From: Stromatinia cepivora
Taxonomy: Eukaryota > Ascomycota > Leotiomycetes > Helotiales > Sclerotiniaceae
Assembly (NCBI GenBank): GCA_014898415.1
Contig: RCTD01000003.1
Coordinates: forward strand, 2,356,001 to 2,420,000
DNA length: 64,000 nucleotides
Direction of reading: 5' to 3'
Shown: one piece after another, positions 11,173-22,585 of the stretch
Layout of the letters: each line of letters starts with the position of its first letter
Numbering within the stretch: position 1 is the first letter of the stretch
Notes under the pieces: generated by a model
Told to the model about the DNA's origin: nothing
The model's database searches: none
What the model saw: only the letters and a program-made list of their open reading frames with translations
Program-made: the position numbers and the translations under genes

Positions 11173-12980
11173 CTAGAGAATAGTACGACAACGTCTGGAA
11201 CAGTGTCCTTCGGGGAAGTTTCCGTTGTAGTCCCGAAGGTGATCTTCACAGTTGCAGGCATCATCATGGCACAGGTCACTGGCAAGACAATCCTGGATCC
11301 CGTGGCCATGTGGAAAACCACCACTATTCTCAAAGTCACCAATGAGATATCGTTGATGCTCCCGGCAGGCGCAGATATTACCCTGATCGATCCACTTGTT
11401 AAGATTGCTCAGGATAGAAGCTGGAGTTCTGACTGGAGCAATGCGATCGTTTGCTAATTGAGAGTCTCTGCGCGATTGTCCATTACCAATGGCAATGCAA
11501 AGCTCACCGGCTCTTTGTTGTACATCTCTCATTCGATTGTTGTACGTATCGGCGACAGTCTTCAATCTGTTAGAGGGAGCAGATAAAGATCTGTTGTTTT
11601 CGTCAATGATTCTTAGGAGGGTATGTCTCTCGGAGCGAAGCCAGGGCTCATGAGATCTGGGTGGTACAGGTCCGACAATTTCAGTATCCGCACTGTATCG
11701 TGGTTAGTATTGATGTTTAGATCAAGTTTTGGATGAAAAACTTACATATATATGATGGCATCTGCGGCCACTCGCTCAATTTCCTCTCTCTCTTCTGGTG
11801 TTGCTGCGAGCCAAGCATCTGTTTTCTTGACTTTCTTCTTAGCATTATACCGAGCCGTTGCCCATCTGGCCTTTGCTAAACCTGCAGGGCCACGCTGTCT
11901 CCAACGTTGACTGACTGGAAAACCAGGATCCGCAGGTGGCGCAGGAGGAATCTGTTGTTCACCACCATACGTGTCAGTGGTATCATCAGTTCCGTCGACC
12001 GACGCATCTTCACTTCCGTTGATCGTCATATCTTTAATTTTTTCGATAGTTGTACCTCTGCTATAACTTTTTTGATATACGAGTTGTTCGTACATATCTT
12101 CGTAGCTGACCGTCACGTCAACGGAGTCAAGTACTGTTACCCACTCCTGAACATGATCATCCAAAACTACCTTCTTTTTAACGGAGTTTTTGTTTCGACG
12201 ATTTTCACGTCGAGTACTATTGTTGTGAGCAACAGCATGGGCAGTAGAAGTTGCAGCAGGGGCAAATTCCTCCGCTAGACGTCGACGGTGCCTACGACCT
12301 CGAGTTAGAGTTCTTTCGTTCCTAGAAGCAGCGGACTCCCGGCGATTGTGACGTCTTCCATGGAGCGGAGAGGCTGTTTGGTCGCCAGATGTTGTACCCC
12401 GTTGCGTTGCCGGGGTTGGAACCGGAGGATAATTGGAAGCAACCAGGTAGTTGAAAGCATTCGAGTCGTGTTCAAGATTGAAACCCAGCTCGTCATCGAT
12501 TACAACGGCACTAGTCGGGTTTGGAGTAGACTGGAAGTCGTAAGGCATCGAACCGCGTTCAAAATTGAGGCCTAGCTCGTCATCACTATCAACGGCACCA
12601 TTAATCTGCTTAGGGTCTGGATAATGAGAAGATTGTTTGAAAGGTTGACTGATAGGCTGATAGACCGGCTGATGGAAAGATTGATATTCTTCTGGTGCTG
12701 TCCGGTTCACCGCATTGATGTTCAGATTTGATTGCGCTAATTGCCGGCTGTGAGCTACGAGCGCTGCACCATTGGCCATGAAAGAGGGCATAGCAGATGA
12801 AGCTCTTCCGCGTCTCTGTGGTCCAGGAGGAGAGGGGGCGGAATTGGAAGGAGGAGGTATAGGAGAGCTATCAAGGCCGAGATTACCGCTTGGCTCGAGA
12901 AACAAGGCTGGGTCGAGGGGAAATGTTGGATCAAAAGGAGGGGCTGCCTCACGACCATTGTTATCTTTGTCTGAAGACAT
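11173..12980 (-). CDS. Unknown 584-aa protein, basic centre, Cys/His-rich tail
   Basis: Two exons: 12980-11746 and 11692-11173. The 53-nt intron 11693-11745 has donor GTAAGT, a CTAAC branch and acceptor CAG; frame and length agree. An in-frame TTG lies six bases upstream, but ATG at 12980 is the plausible start. No family is recognised. Residues 1-120 are Pro/Ser/Gln-rich and look disordered. A motif DDELG(L/F)N(F/L)E occurs twice (about 133-142 and 161-170). Arg-rich runs around 205-270 could act as nuclear localisation signals. A W-R-Q-R to R-Y-N-A-K-K-K-V-K-K segment near 380 is helical and basic. The last 80 residues hold nine Cys and seven His, suggesting metal binding or disulfides. I infer a nuclear protein; the function is unknown. 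The hAT nest ends about 280 bp downstream. Confidence 0.75.
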
Positions 12981-14852
12981 TGTCAAACAGTCTAATGGGT
13001 TAATACAAAGTATAAGTGTTCAGTGGAAAACCTGATTGTAAAATAGAAAGAGTATAAGGACTCTCTAGGAAGAAAGCTGGTTGTTGATAGTACAAGAGTT
13101 CTATAATATGAGTCTGTTGTGGAGGTTGTTGTTGAGAGGAATTGAAACTGAAAGTCGGGCTCGAGAAGTAGTGTTTATCATCAAACTACCTGCAGTATAA
13201 TCATCGACCTTAGTTACTAGTGGGGCATCCTTGAGCTTCTACAGGACACCACATAAAGCTTCCACATCCAGGTGAATACAAATGTTGAAGTTCGAGCCTG
13301 GTTCCGAAGGTTCTGGATAGCTCCGATGAGATTGAAGGAGCCGTATGAATATCTTTTGGCATTGCGGTAAAGGCTCTTATCGTAGTGGTCTTGTCCAAAG
13401 TATCTTCAATCTACCCACAAATTGGGGACATTCAGAATGATAATCTGTAGATGAACTTGTATATTACTTTGATAATTAGATACATAATTTTGTAGAATTT
13501 TTCGTCTATTAGTAGTATATTATGGTGTTCGGGGATGATTTTGAATGTATATATATACATATAGGATGAAAAGGGGTTCTCGTCTAATCTTTTTGTTGAA
13601 GATACTTTTCCAACCTTTGAGTTAGATATATCAGAAGGTATCTTCATCCAACATTGCTCAGTACTGTACCATGAGAAAAGAATTTATAGTTTTTTATTAT
13701 CATACAAGATATCTTCAATGCAAGTATATGTTCTAACCACTCAAAAGTTCCCATACTAGTGATATTACCTAAAATGGTCTTCTCTGCCTCTCTCTTCCCT
13801 TGACCTTGTGGAATCAATCCTGTAAGTATTTTTTTCAGATACTGTGAAGACGATTTGGAGATATAGGCATTACGAAGCTTCATCTACAATGTCTTATCTA
13901 ATTGTAACCAGATTAGTATTGAAAACTTCTCCCTGCTTTTACAATATGAATATAGATTGCTTGAAGATCCTTGGGCAATACAAAGATAAAAGATAGGTAG
14001 CTAAGAAGATTTACATCAGCTCGATTGTTTGTGAGATTAAAGGGAATAAAAGGATCAATCAAAAGGTAAAATCTGGCTAATATACAAATAATCCTCCGAA
14101 TTGATATTTGTTCTCAACCTGGATCCCTTCTGATTGTTTTCAAGCTCTATTCATTGGTATTACATGAAAAGTTTGATGGTATCGTGTTGGTCTTTGGTTC
14201 TGAATCTTTCAAATATGACTTTGCACTGCTGAACTGGATGGCAGTCTGAGCAGACATAGAGCAATAGCACAATTCTGGAGCCTTGAAAATTTTTGAATTG
14301 CACACGGCAGCTTTATCTAAGCTGTTGGCTTGGGGCCAGCTGGAGAGTCCCATGCTGAAGACTTTTCATGTTGAAGATTTTTCGTGGTAGAAGTAAGCTC
14401 AAGACCCCAAACCAAAAGTCAGCAGCCGAGGATGTGCAGGCTTTATACATAAGCTAACTGCATCGCTGTTCAGTATATGTGTCATACTGCTTTAAGCTAT
14501 GAAGTTTGTCCAGATCAAATTTGTTTGGTATTGTAATAGTACGAAATCAAATTCTGAAAATCACTATTGAAGACAAACAGTGCGCCACTCTTCAATCAAA
14601 TAGCTAAGAACTGTTTGCTTACCAAGATCAAAAATTACTACTTATGTTATGAGTATAATGGATGAAAGTTATATAGAACTCAAGATAAGCAAGATTTTAA
14701 ACCCTGGTAATCCTGCAATACCAGAAATGTAATTTCAAATTTACTGTGCTTCTAATTTTGAAGAGGATATGGTTTTAATCAATAGCTACATGGTGTTGCA
14801 TATACTTGAGGTTGTTTTCCACCTGGGCTTCATGCGACATTTACTACAACTC
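12981..14852. other. Intergenic; two small doubtful ORFs
   Basis: No supported gene. Two ATG-started minus-strand frames, 13644-13883 (79 codons) and 14147-14353 (68 codons), have no recognisable domain. The first ends beside an AT-rich segment and could be a gene scrap. The part next to 12981 is presumably the promoter of the 584-aa gene. Confidence 0.4.
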
Positions 14853-15785
14853 CTAAGTTCGAGAAGCCACAGAACGGATCTCCTCAAGTATATCAGCACC
14901 GCTCGGCTTCCAGCCCAATACATCTCTAGCCTTGACTCCAGATGCCCTATTTTCTGCTGAGACAAACTTTGCAAAAACTGGGCCTAGCTTTTCGGTAGCT
15001 CCTTCCATGGGAAGATCCTTCAATGGCAAATTCATTGCCGTGGCCATAGTTTCCCAAATTTGATGGAAAGTAACATCAGTAGACGAACTAGCATTGAATA
15101 TCTCGCCCGATTTTGCCTTCTAAGCAGCCAGCAAATAAAGTTGAGCTGCATCGTCGACATAAACGGTTGTTGTACTATTTTTTCCACCGTCGACACATGT
15201 CACTGAGCCAGTATTCTTAGAAATATCCATGAACAATTTTATTCCACTGCCTCCTCTTCCATACACCCATGGAGCCAGACGTATGGCAATAACTCGAATA
15301 GCTTTTTTTGCCAACTCAAGGGCATGAGGCTCAGCTTTACCTCGTGTATTGAGAGGATGTGGATCCATCGGAGATGTCTCGGTAGTCTCTTCACCATTTG
15401 GATCCGGCGCAACGAATAGCGTACCACCAGTCACAACTAATGGTTTGTTGGATCCGTCCAATCCATCTACGATAGCTTCAATTGCCGCCTTATCGATTGG
15501 CCAAACAGGATCATAACCAGCGCTGGCATTGGTGAGATGATAGGCGGTCGCAAGATGCAAAACAATATCTGCTTCGGAGCTTTGGTGGCGTAGAACATCA
15601 AGGCTGGTAATGTCACCACGTACTGGTACTGCACCAGCTTTGAATAACTTGGCGTCCCCGGATTTAGATCGAGATAACCCATATACCTCATAACCCTCTG
15701 CGATGGCAAGTTCTGTGATGACGGAACCGATGTAACCGGTAGCTCCAGTCATGAAAATGCGTTGATTTTTGTTGGGAGGTGTCAT
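14853..15785 (-). pseudogene. NAD-dependent epimerase/dehydratase-like, one premature stop
   Basis: One frame encodes 311 positions with the extended short-chain dehydrogenase (NAD-dependent epimerase/dehydratase) fold. The dinucleotide-binding Gly motif T-G-A-T-G-Y-I-G is at about 13-20, and D-I-V-L-H-L-A is near 75. A segment around residues 110-145 replaces the usual Y-x-x-x-K region and lacks a clear Tyr-x3-Lys, as in atypical members. The reading frame is broken by a single TAG at 15120-15122, codon 222. It continues in the same frame for about 89 residues to 14853, with a sensible C-terminus (G-E-I-F-N-A-S-S, then G-W-K-P). I see no GT-AG intron that would remove the stop. The likely original codon was GAG or CAG. 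The truncated product would lack the C-terminal substrate lobe. A sequencing error is the alternative. Confidence 0.8.
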
Positions 15786-16602
15786 GTTCGAAGACTTTAG
15801 TGTTCAAAACGGAATTGTAGATTGTATATGACGAAATTACTAGGAGATACAAATGGAAACGTGCTTTGTATGATAAGAAGAGAATTGATTCGAAGCATAG
15901 GTATATATACTTATTGATATTCCAAGATCAACCATCAATTGCAATGAAACGAACCTGGAGTAAGCACGCTGAACGATCAACGGGGGTCGGATTTAGAACT
16001 TCATCAGAAGTTATCTAATGTTATTTCCATCTAACTCCGCCTGAATAAACAAGGAATTCTTCATGGGTGCGGATTATCCTTGAGGTATAGACACTCCCCA
16101 CATACTTTTACGCTAACCTTCCTTCGTATTGACAACCCTTTCTTGGCGTAGTGATATCGCCGAGACGGTGTGAAATGAAATATCTTAATAGAGATGCTAA
16201 TAGTTCCAGGTGATACGATCAAACATGTAGAAGTTTTGTCATCGTGATGTACTCAAAATGAGAGGACGAGAAAGTAGGAAACACAGGGTCATGGAGACTA
16301 CTTCGAAGCCTGCAAATTATTTTAGATAGATGTGGAACATACTGGCGCATCACTATTCGCAGAAAATGGTGCTAATCAAAAGATGCAGTATATCGTTGTG
16401 TTTGGATGCCAACTGCTTCATTGTCTCCTCTGGGTTGGTAACATTCAGAGGCATTGTAAAATGGATTCAAGTTTGCTGCACAGATAAGGAACCAGACATT
16501 GTACGAATCAAAAGGCCAAAGGAAAAATATCCATCTGGCACTTATTGATATTCTACACACGGCAGATGGACCCAGGCCACAAATTTGATACCACTATTTC
16601 CT
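15786..16602. other. Intergenic, promoter of reductase-like gene
   Basis: No gene seen. The first 200 bases upstream of 15785 should be the promoter of the epimerase-like gene; a TATATATA stretch is at about 15903. Overlapping small frames at 16330-16560 on both strands show no domain. Confidence 0.4.
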
Positions 16603-16950
16603 TTATTTACAAAGAAAACATTGAAAGGCACCCCAGAACAAATGCAGCAGGGAGACGTAAAGATTATCACCGCTTGGAACACCAGACAAGTTTTCTGCCA
16701 CAGCAACCAATATCCAATCCGAATGAAACGCACCCATAGCCAACACAAACGCAATTGCTAGAGTTGATGCCCGCGGAAGTAATCTCACATTACTCCCTCC
16801 TACACAACAAATAAACAAACCAATACAGACAAGAGCAGCCAAGGTAACAGAACCAAACACTACGGTAATGATGAAAACATTGTGATTCGTAAAGATGGTT
16901 TGGACGACCAGTCTGCGAGTTGTGGACTTTTTTCTCGAAGGTAGTGGCAT
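16603..16950 (-). CDS. Small membrane protein, about three TM segments
   Basis: 115 codons from ATG at 16950. A basic N-terminus (about residues 1-14) is followed by a hydrophobic segment at about 25-50, a second at about 62-75 and a weaker one near 98-112. The stretch containing F-H-S-D-W-I and G-V-P-S-G-D-N resembles, from memory, small fungal integral membrane proteins with H-S-D-W and G-(I/V/M)-P-S-x-D-N motifs. That assignment is tentative. The last residues are atypical (Cys/Phe-rich), so the 3' end may really lie beyond an unrecognised intron. No operon-like context exists, and the neighbours are unrelated. Confidence 0.5.
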   Translation of the reverse strand: MPLPSRKKSTTRRLVVQTIFTNHNVFIITVVFGSVTLAALVCIGLFICCVGGSNVRLLPRASTLAIAFVLAMGAFHSDWILVAVAENLSGVPSGDNLYVSLLHLFWGAFQCFLCK

Positions 16951-18010
16951 TTTTCCTCACATCTCGTGGTACGAGTCAATCCGAAAGGGTCAAAGCGATT
17001 GCATCGTACACAAGTTGGCCGTTGGGTTCTGCCGAAGCTAATATTGTAACAGTGCAATGGCACTGAGCTTGATATTGATATAGGCATTTCGGTGGTGTGA
17101 AGGGTGTTGTTTCTTGTGGTATGCAGATTTTCTGTTCGCTAGAAAGAATCAATAGCTAGGCATGTCTCAACAAGATTAGTGCTAGTGAACTAGAGTTGTA
17201 GTTTAACTTCGCCTCACTCAACATCGAACAATGATTTTTCATGTCAGACTTCACTGGTCAGAACTTTCACATCATGGTGAGCCTCTACTGCTGGAGATAT
17301 CGAATGATTTTTCCCTAGATTCTATCATAGAATATCTATAAGGGTTTCTAATGAAGGACCAATGACTTCTTCGACGGGTGGTTGTGAAGGCCAGTGTATG
17401 CTGCTATTATTCCACACTGTGGCTAACAACGAACTGTCACTACCCAGGTGATCTACTATACTCAACGTATAGTGGAAGTATATATATACGCATAAATGAA
17501 GCAATGGTTTATTGCCATAACACGGTTAGGTTGGTATAGTCCATCAAAGAGACATCTCACCATGAACGATAGATGGTCAGCTACTCCCGTAAGGAATGTT
17601 GAATGACTTCTGGTCCCTGCACAAGTACTATGCAAGCACCAGAGTACCAATGAATTCTTCCAAACTCCACTTGGTCAAAATGGATTATTTATCTATCATT
17701 AACTTTAAAGGTGATTTTAATACCTATCGTTGAATATGCAAGTGTAATATCCTTATTATGCTTATATTGGATAGAGGGTATAATGAGCAGTGTCAGATAT
17801 ATAATGTCCCACCTTATACAAGTAAGGAAGCCACAGTATCGAAAACTTGAAAAGCGAATTGCAGCGGAAGTATTTGCTGCCGTTACTTACTTAAGCGAGC
17901 TATTTTAGAAGACACAAACAGCAGTCAGACCTCTGAATTTGTTGCTTCCATATTAATCATACAAATCCAAGAGCCATCCACCATTACGTACGACCACTTG
18001 GCCTACGATC
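16951..18010. other. Intergenic, no supported gene
   Basis: Only small frames without domains. The right part, about 17900-18010, is presumably the promoter and 5' UTR of the gene starting at 18011. Confidence 0.4.
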
Positions 18011-19014
18011 ATGGATATCTTTGCGAAGCAATTCCCGACATTTCTGTCTCCAAATCAGAACATGGAAGGCAGTTCTGTCCAAGTACACGCGGAGTACATA
18101 GATCGCGACTCCAACAACAACAGAATTCAGATTGCTTCTCTCAAGATCAATCTGCAGACCCTCAAAGTTTCTACGGGTGCTATTGGTGAGATATCTCAAC
18201 AGTTTTAAGTTTTGTTTGAAATTATCTAACACGCAAGTTAGGCAAAAATGATGCGACCGATGACATTGCCATGTCAGGACTCGACTTCCCCATGGGCAGA
18301 ACCACAAACAATGCAATCAGTCATATGAAGCCGAATACACATTCATCTATCAACACAGGCCAGATTCAGCAGCAAGCTAATCTGGCACGCATGTTACAAC
18401 CAACTATTCGCGCTCTGCAGTCCGCCACGGACAAAGCTATTAACAAGAGCAAAGAAGTCGCAAACGGAGCCTTCATAGGACCAAGATTACCAAATGAGCG
18501 AAAGACCATGAGACGAATTTGCCGTGTTCAACCTAGCCAGTCAAATAGCCAGAACTCTTCCAAGAAGAGGCGTAAACAAGCAGAAACAAATCACACCACT
18601 CCCAATATCACGAAGGTAAAGCCAAAGAGAGCAAACAAGAAGAGGGGCGATACCAACACTCAAGCCAATCCATGCGGTGGTTCCGTTGACAAAGTTACAA
18701 AGAGAAAGTCAAAGGAAGGAAAGAAAGAGCAGCACATGCTATATTTAATGGAACGTCGCAAGCTTGATAATAGAAAAAAGCTTGCTGACGCCGATATGGC
18801 CGCCAGGGCAGATGCCGACCAAAAGGCAGTTGTTTTGAGCAATGCACCAGACTCAAGACTTTGGCAGAAAATGTACGAGCAGGAATACCAGGCGCGTACT
18901 GCCAGACTGAGGGAACGGCAAATTAGGGATGAAAAGGCGTTGATGTCGGCCTTGGATGGCTTGTCTCTTGGTGAACCAAAAGATGCGAATGGTGATTACG
19001 ACCTAATACTCTGA
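18011..19014 (+). CDS. Unknown basic protein, C-terminal coiled coil (315 aa)
   Basis: Two exons: 18011-18185 and 18242-19014. The 56-nt intron 18186-18241 (GTGAGA...TTAG) restores the frame exactly, giving 315 residues. The N-terminal 60 residues are mixed and polar. A lysine/arginine-rich disordered part covers about residues 150-215, with several candidate nuclear localisation signals (for example K-K-R-R-K). From about 225 to 295 the sequence is Ala/Arg/Glu-rich and strongly helical, probably a coiled coil (M-E-R-R-K-L-D-N-R-K-K-L). The C-terminus is acidic and ends I-L. I recognise no family. It has the same kind of architecture as the gene at 30044-30785, but I cannot show homology. A nuclear role is inferred only from composition. 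Confidence 0.7.
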
Positions 19015-19819
19015 GATGAAAGGAACTTTGAATATGAAGATGAAGCGGGAGGTCCTGCTCGAAATTTGGGCTGCTATGCTTTGGTGGTTGTGCAGCATGG
19101 TATTAGAGTTTGAGGGTTGACGAAACTGGGCCTTTTCTGAAAATGATTTTTTTCTTTTGTGTTGCTCGGCATGCTCACTTGTGACCATTCATCAATTATT
19201 ACATGCGAAGAATGGGCAGGCCTCAAGGTCAATCAGCCCAGATATATGAAGTCAAGGGTACTACTCAATACATTTGGCAATAATAGGTAGAATTCATCTA
19301 CGGTATAATCACTCTACAAAACGGTCTAAGGTTGTGAAATTTCTTGATCTTGCATGCCCATGATAAGAGATTTATATATGATACAACGTTAGTGGTGAAT
19401 TTGCTTGAACTGGTAAATTCGGTCCTAGTGCTTTGATTGACGGTGCTTTACTTGATTGTTTTTCTTGCTGCTAACTTCAATTTTTAAGATGCAGCCAAGC
19501 TGCGACACAATCGAGAAAACAAAGATTGAGCAATCTGAACAGATAATGAACAATACAGCGCAGAGATAAATCAGGGAGAATTACAGTGGCATGTCGAAAG
19601 GAACTAGTTCCTCGGTGTGCGCATCAAAAAACAGCACTGCTCATCTTAACAGAAGCCGCCACCAGCGAAATCGCTTATTATACCATACAAAAAGAACGTC
19701 ACAGTGTAACTCTTCCATCGCCCCGGAATCAATCTATGACTAATGATTTTGGGCAACAGTGATGGTTTGAACAAGAGAAATATTATAACACTGTACCTTT
19801 GAAGCGCTACGAAGATCCA
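19015..19819. other. Intergenic; possible missed upstream exon
   Basis: A 50-codon ATG frame at 19591-19743 could be a first exon of the following gene. The splice combinations I tried ended in stops, so it is not joined. Confidence 0.3.
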
Positions 19820-20350
19820 ATGTATCTCCTTGCCGAACAATATATGATGAAAGGCAGCTACTGCATGTTTTCTTGGGTCCTGCTTTGCGATAATCGACCC
19901 GTTTCCCTAGATTTTGCCAATGAGAGTTTGAAATATGGGGATGCTCCTATGGTATGTGATCCCTATAAAACGAACGCGCTCAAGGTTTCGACTGATGGTC
20001 ACGCAATTTATTTCCCACAATTCACGAGATCCAAGTTCGCGCTCCGAGGATTTGGCTTCGAAAGTGTGGAGCATTTAGATAAATTCAGAGCCTGTGGAGC
20101 AGTGGTAAGCTTGAGCTTTCGTCTTAAAGGAGCCCTGAAGAACCTAGGAGAAATCAATCTGGCTCAAGAGGTTGATATGGTAGATATGGCGAGATTTCTT
20201 GGTGTATCCGAAGCGAAGATCGATATGCTTTTGGATGGAAAATCCGAAGATTGTGAGTGGAGACCGCCAATTAACTCCAATTTCTTGACACTAATGACTG
20301 CTCTGACAATGAGCGCGGAAGCCAAAACCTGCCAGCTCGGAAGACAGTAA
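19820..20350 (+). CDS. Family member A, helical-block protein (176 aa)
   Basis: Open frame from ATG at 19820; a TTG 21 bases upstream is unlikely as the start. It matches the shared block of the proteins at 27618, 28420, 31763 and 33919 in this order. A V-C-D-P segment is near residue 45. I-Y-F-x(4)-R-S-K-F follows near 63-73, then G-F-G-F-E near 78. A helix with F-R-L-x-G comes near 100, and M-A-R-F-L-G-V near 122-128. The match is weak in identity but colinear, so I infer a diverged paralog. It has no SUMO-interacting motif and no C-terminal domain. Function unknown. The N-terminus may be incomplete because the other members have about 20-100 residues before the block. Confidence 0.6.
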   Translation: MYLLAEQYMMKGSYCMFSWVLLCDNRPVSLDFANESLKYGDAPMVCDPYKTNALKVSTDGHAIYFPQFTRSKFALRGFGFESVEHLDKFRACGAVVSLSFRLKGALKNLGEINLAQEVDMVDMARFLGVSEAKIDMLLDGKSEDCEWRPPINSNFLTLMTALTMSAEAKTCQLGRQ

Positions 20351-22585
20351 ACGCTTTAATGATGATTGAAATTTCGTCTCCCTCGAGCCCCCTCCTAACG
20401 AACAAAACCTGCGTGAATGACCGGTGAATCTTTGGTCGATTCTAGATGTGTAAATGGCCAAAAGGTACAGACAATTGTTTGGTATTGTGATTAGGATTAG
20501 GAAGGAATGCTTCGGCCCTTCCTCAGCGTAAGAGCCCCCTAAAATCGACTTTCGTGTTCTTGTGGATGAGTTATGGGGTAACACAATGTAATCGGGAAGC
20601 TTTATGATCCATGCTGTACAAGTAAGGTAGTATTAATATCTAGTTTGCGGTAATGTGTGATCAGTTTTGCGTTCCTTGAGGCAAAGAATTCTGTCTTCAT
20701 GCTTGCATTGATGTTCTTTCTTGAAAGTAACGAATGCTTGAAGCTGATTGAAGTGAAGTTTGGGTTTGCTGATGAGGTAAGCACATTTAGTCATCAAAGG
20801 TGGGGCGCCGTCGATCACGTTGCACCGCAGCCTACCTAGCATATACGTGTGCCGGCACTTATACACTTAAGCTTTGGAGTCTTCTTGAACTCAAACTTAC
20901 AGTTTTCAGACTTAACGGCGGTGATACCTACTGTTGCCACACTCGTTAAATTGGTTAAAAGCACCCCGAACTCGAAATTAGTTCTCACCACCATGTATCA
21001 CGTGCTACTAACTTGACAGTTAGTACGGTAATGTCGAAAAATACCAGGTTGACTTGATGGTTTGGAGGTAGCAGCTAAGATCTCGGGTTCTCCTCCCATC
21101 CCCCGGATCTCGATACATCAGTACCATCATCTCATCTTATATGAAGCAGCAGCTCGATCTCGAACACTGTGGGGTAAAAGCTCACCTGACGCCAGTAGTT
21201 GTAAGTCTCACATGTGATATGTCTTCGCGATATTGACGAAACAAAGCAACATCGATATTGAAACTTTACAATGATTCTCCCCACGTCTCGTCTTCACGAG
21301 CTGACTTGATTTCAACCCAAAACCCAAAATATGGTCGACGCCAAAAGAAAGGGGGGATATTAGCATTCCCAAAATGGTTAGAGTCCGGATTAATAATGCC
21401 GAAGTTCTCCCTAAAGCCCTTGGTTCTGCGATGTTACCTGACACGCCTGACTAACTCACAGTCATCACAATGAATTAATGGACATATATCTCGTGGAACA
21501 TCGACATGACAACTTATTATCAGGAAGGAGTCAAAGTTTCTTCATGTTCCACACGTACTGTGTACATATATACTTGTTATCTGCTTATCGCAAATAGCTA
21601 TCGGTGAAATCAGATCATTCATTGCATCGGCAGAAGTCTTCTGACCGAAGCTTGACAGATTGAAACATTTGACATATACTTTTTTGGAATCTCTTCCAAG
21701 GCTGACTCGACTGTATACAATCTGCCTGATCATATCATCGGGTAACGTTACAACAAGTTTGTTTGATTCGTTTCATTGAAACCCTTCGAGATCAACTTCT
21801 TTTCTCCTAACCGCTTGGTTACACACCCTTGTTTTCCTTCATCCCACCAAGTGGCTCATCGGCAATCTTCACCCCTGACGATCGGTCGGGCATTTTATCA
21901 CGCACGAAGGTTACCTTCCATGTTTTGATATTCAATAGCTTGCATGTGTCGGGAAAAGGTAATTCCATGTGCCTCTGACATGCAAATTAACCACCATCAT
22001 TCGCGGTTTCAACTCCCTAATTTCTTCAGGTTCGGCGCCCGTGATGATGATTGGAATTTCTCTTGTCCCCGAGGGGAACTTAATATTACATTTTCAATCC
22101 AAGGGAGGTATGAACTTTGAACCTCGCGGATATTGAATTCCTCGTTGAGAAGTCATTTTGGCAACCCCTTACCTCCCTGAGCGATGGACTGTGTGAGTCT
22201 GGAGTGGCGGTTTGTCGTTGGAATGTGGAAACCCCAGTCTTGGGAGATTTTCAATATTGTCGTTTGACCTGTTACCTCTCAGGGTTTCAATGTAAAGTTA
22301 CCACCCGATTGACATGTTGCGGTTTGAAAACCCAATTATGTGAGTAACATTTGGTCACTTTGGACGTACCACAAATTCGCTGTGCCGTGGAAGTCTGATT
22401 ATTGGCGGTGGAAATGAGGGACACGAGTATAAGAAGGTCAAGGACTCCAGCTAAAGTGAAGAACGGTCCGAATAAACAACTCAAGACTTTAGCCAACATC
22501 AATACCTTCCATCATTGAACTTTTTTGAAGTTTCCGAATCTCATTCTGTCTATAGTATACTTCGCATTGAACCAATCATTCAATC
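20351..22585. other. Long intergenic stretch before chitinase
   Basis: No gene supported over 2.2 kb. Small frames start with TTG or GTG and overlap on both strands. The last few hundred bases should contain the chitinase promoter. A run reading CTCATTCTGTCTATAGTATA at about 22541-22560 is close to the likely transcription start. Confidence 0.4.

Noticed and set aside
12981..14852. Small ATG frames of 79 and 68 codons as genes
   Set aside because: No domain, no conserved-looking composition, no transcription signal that I could separate from chance.
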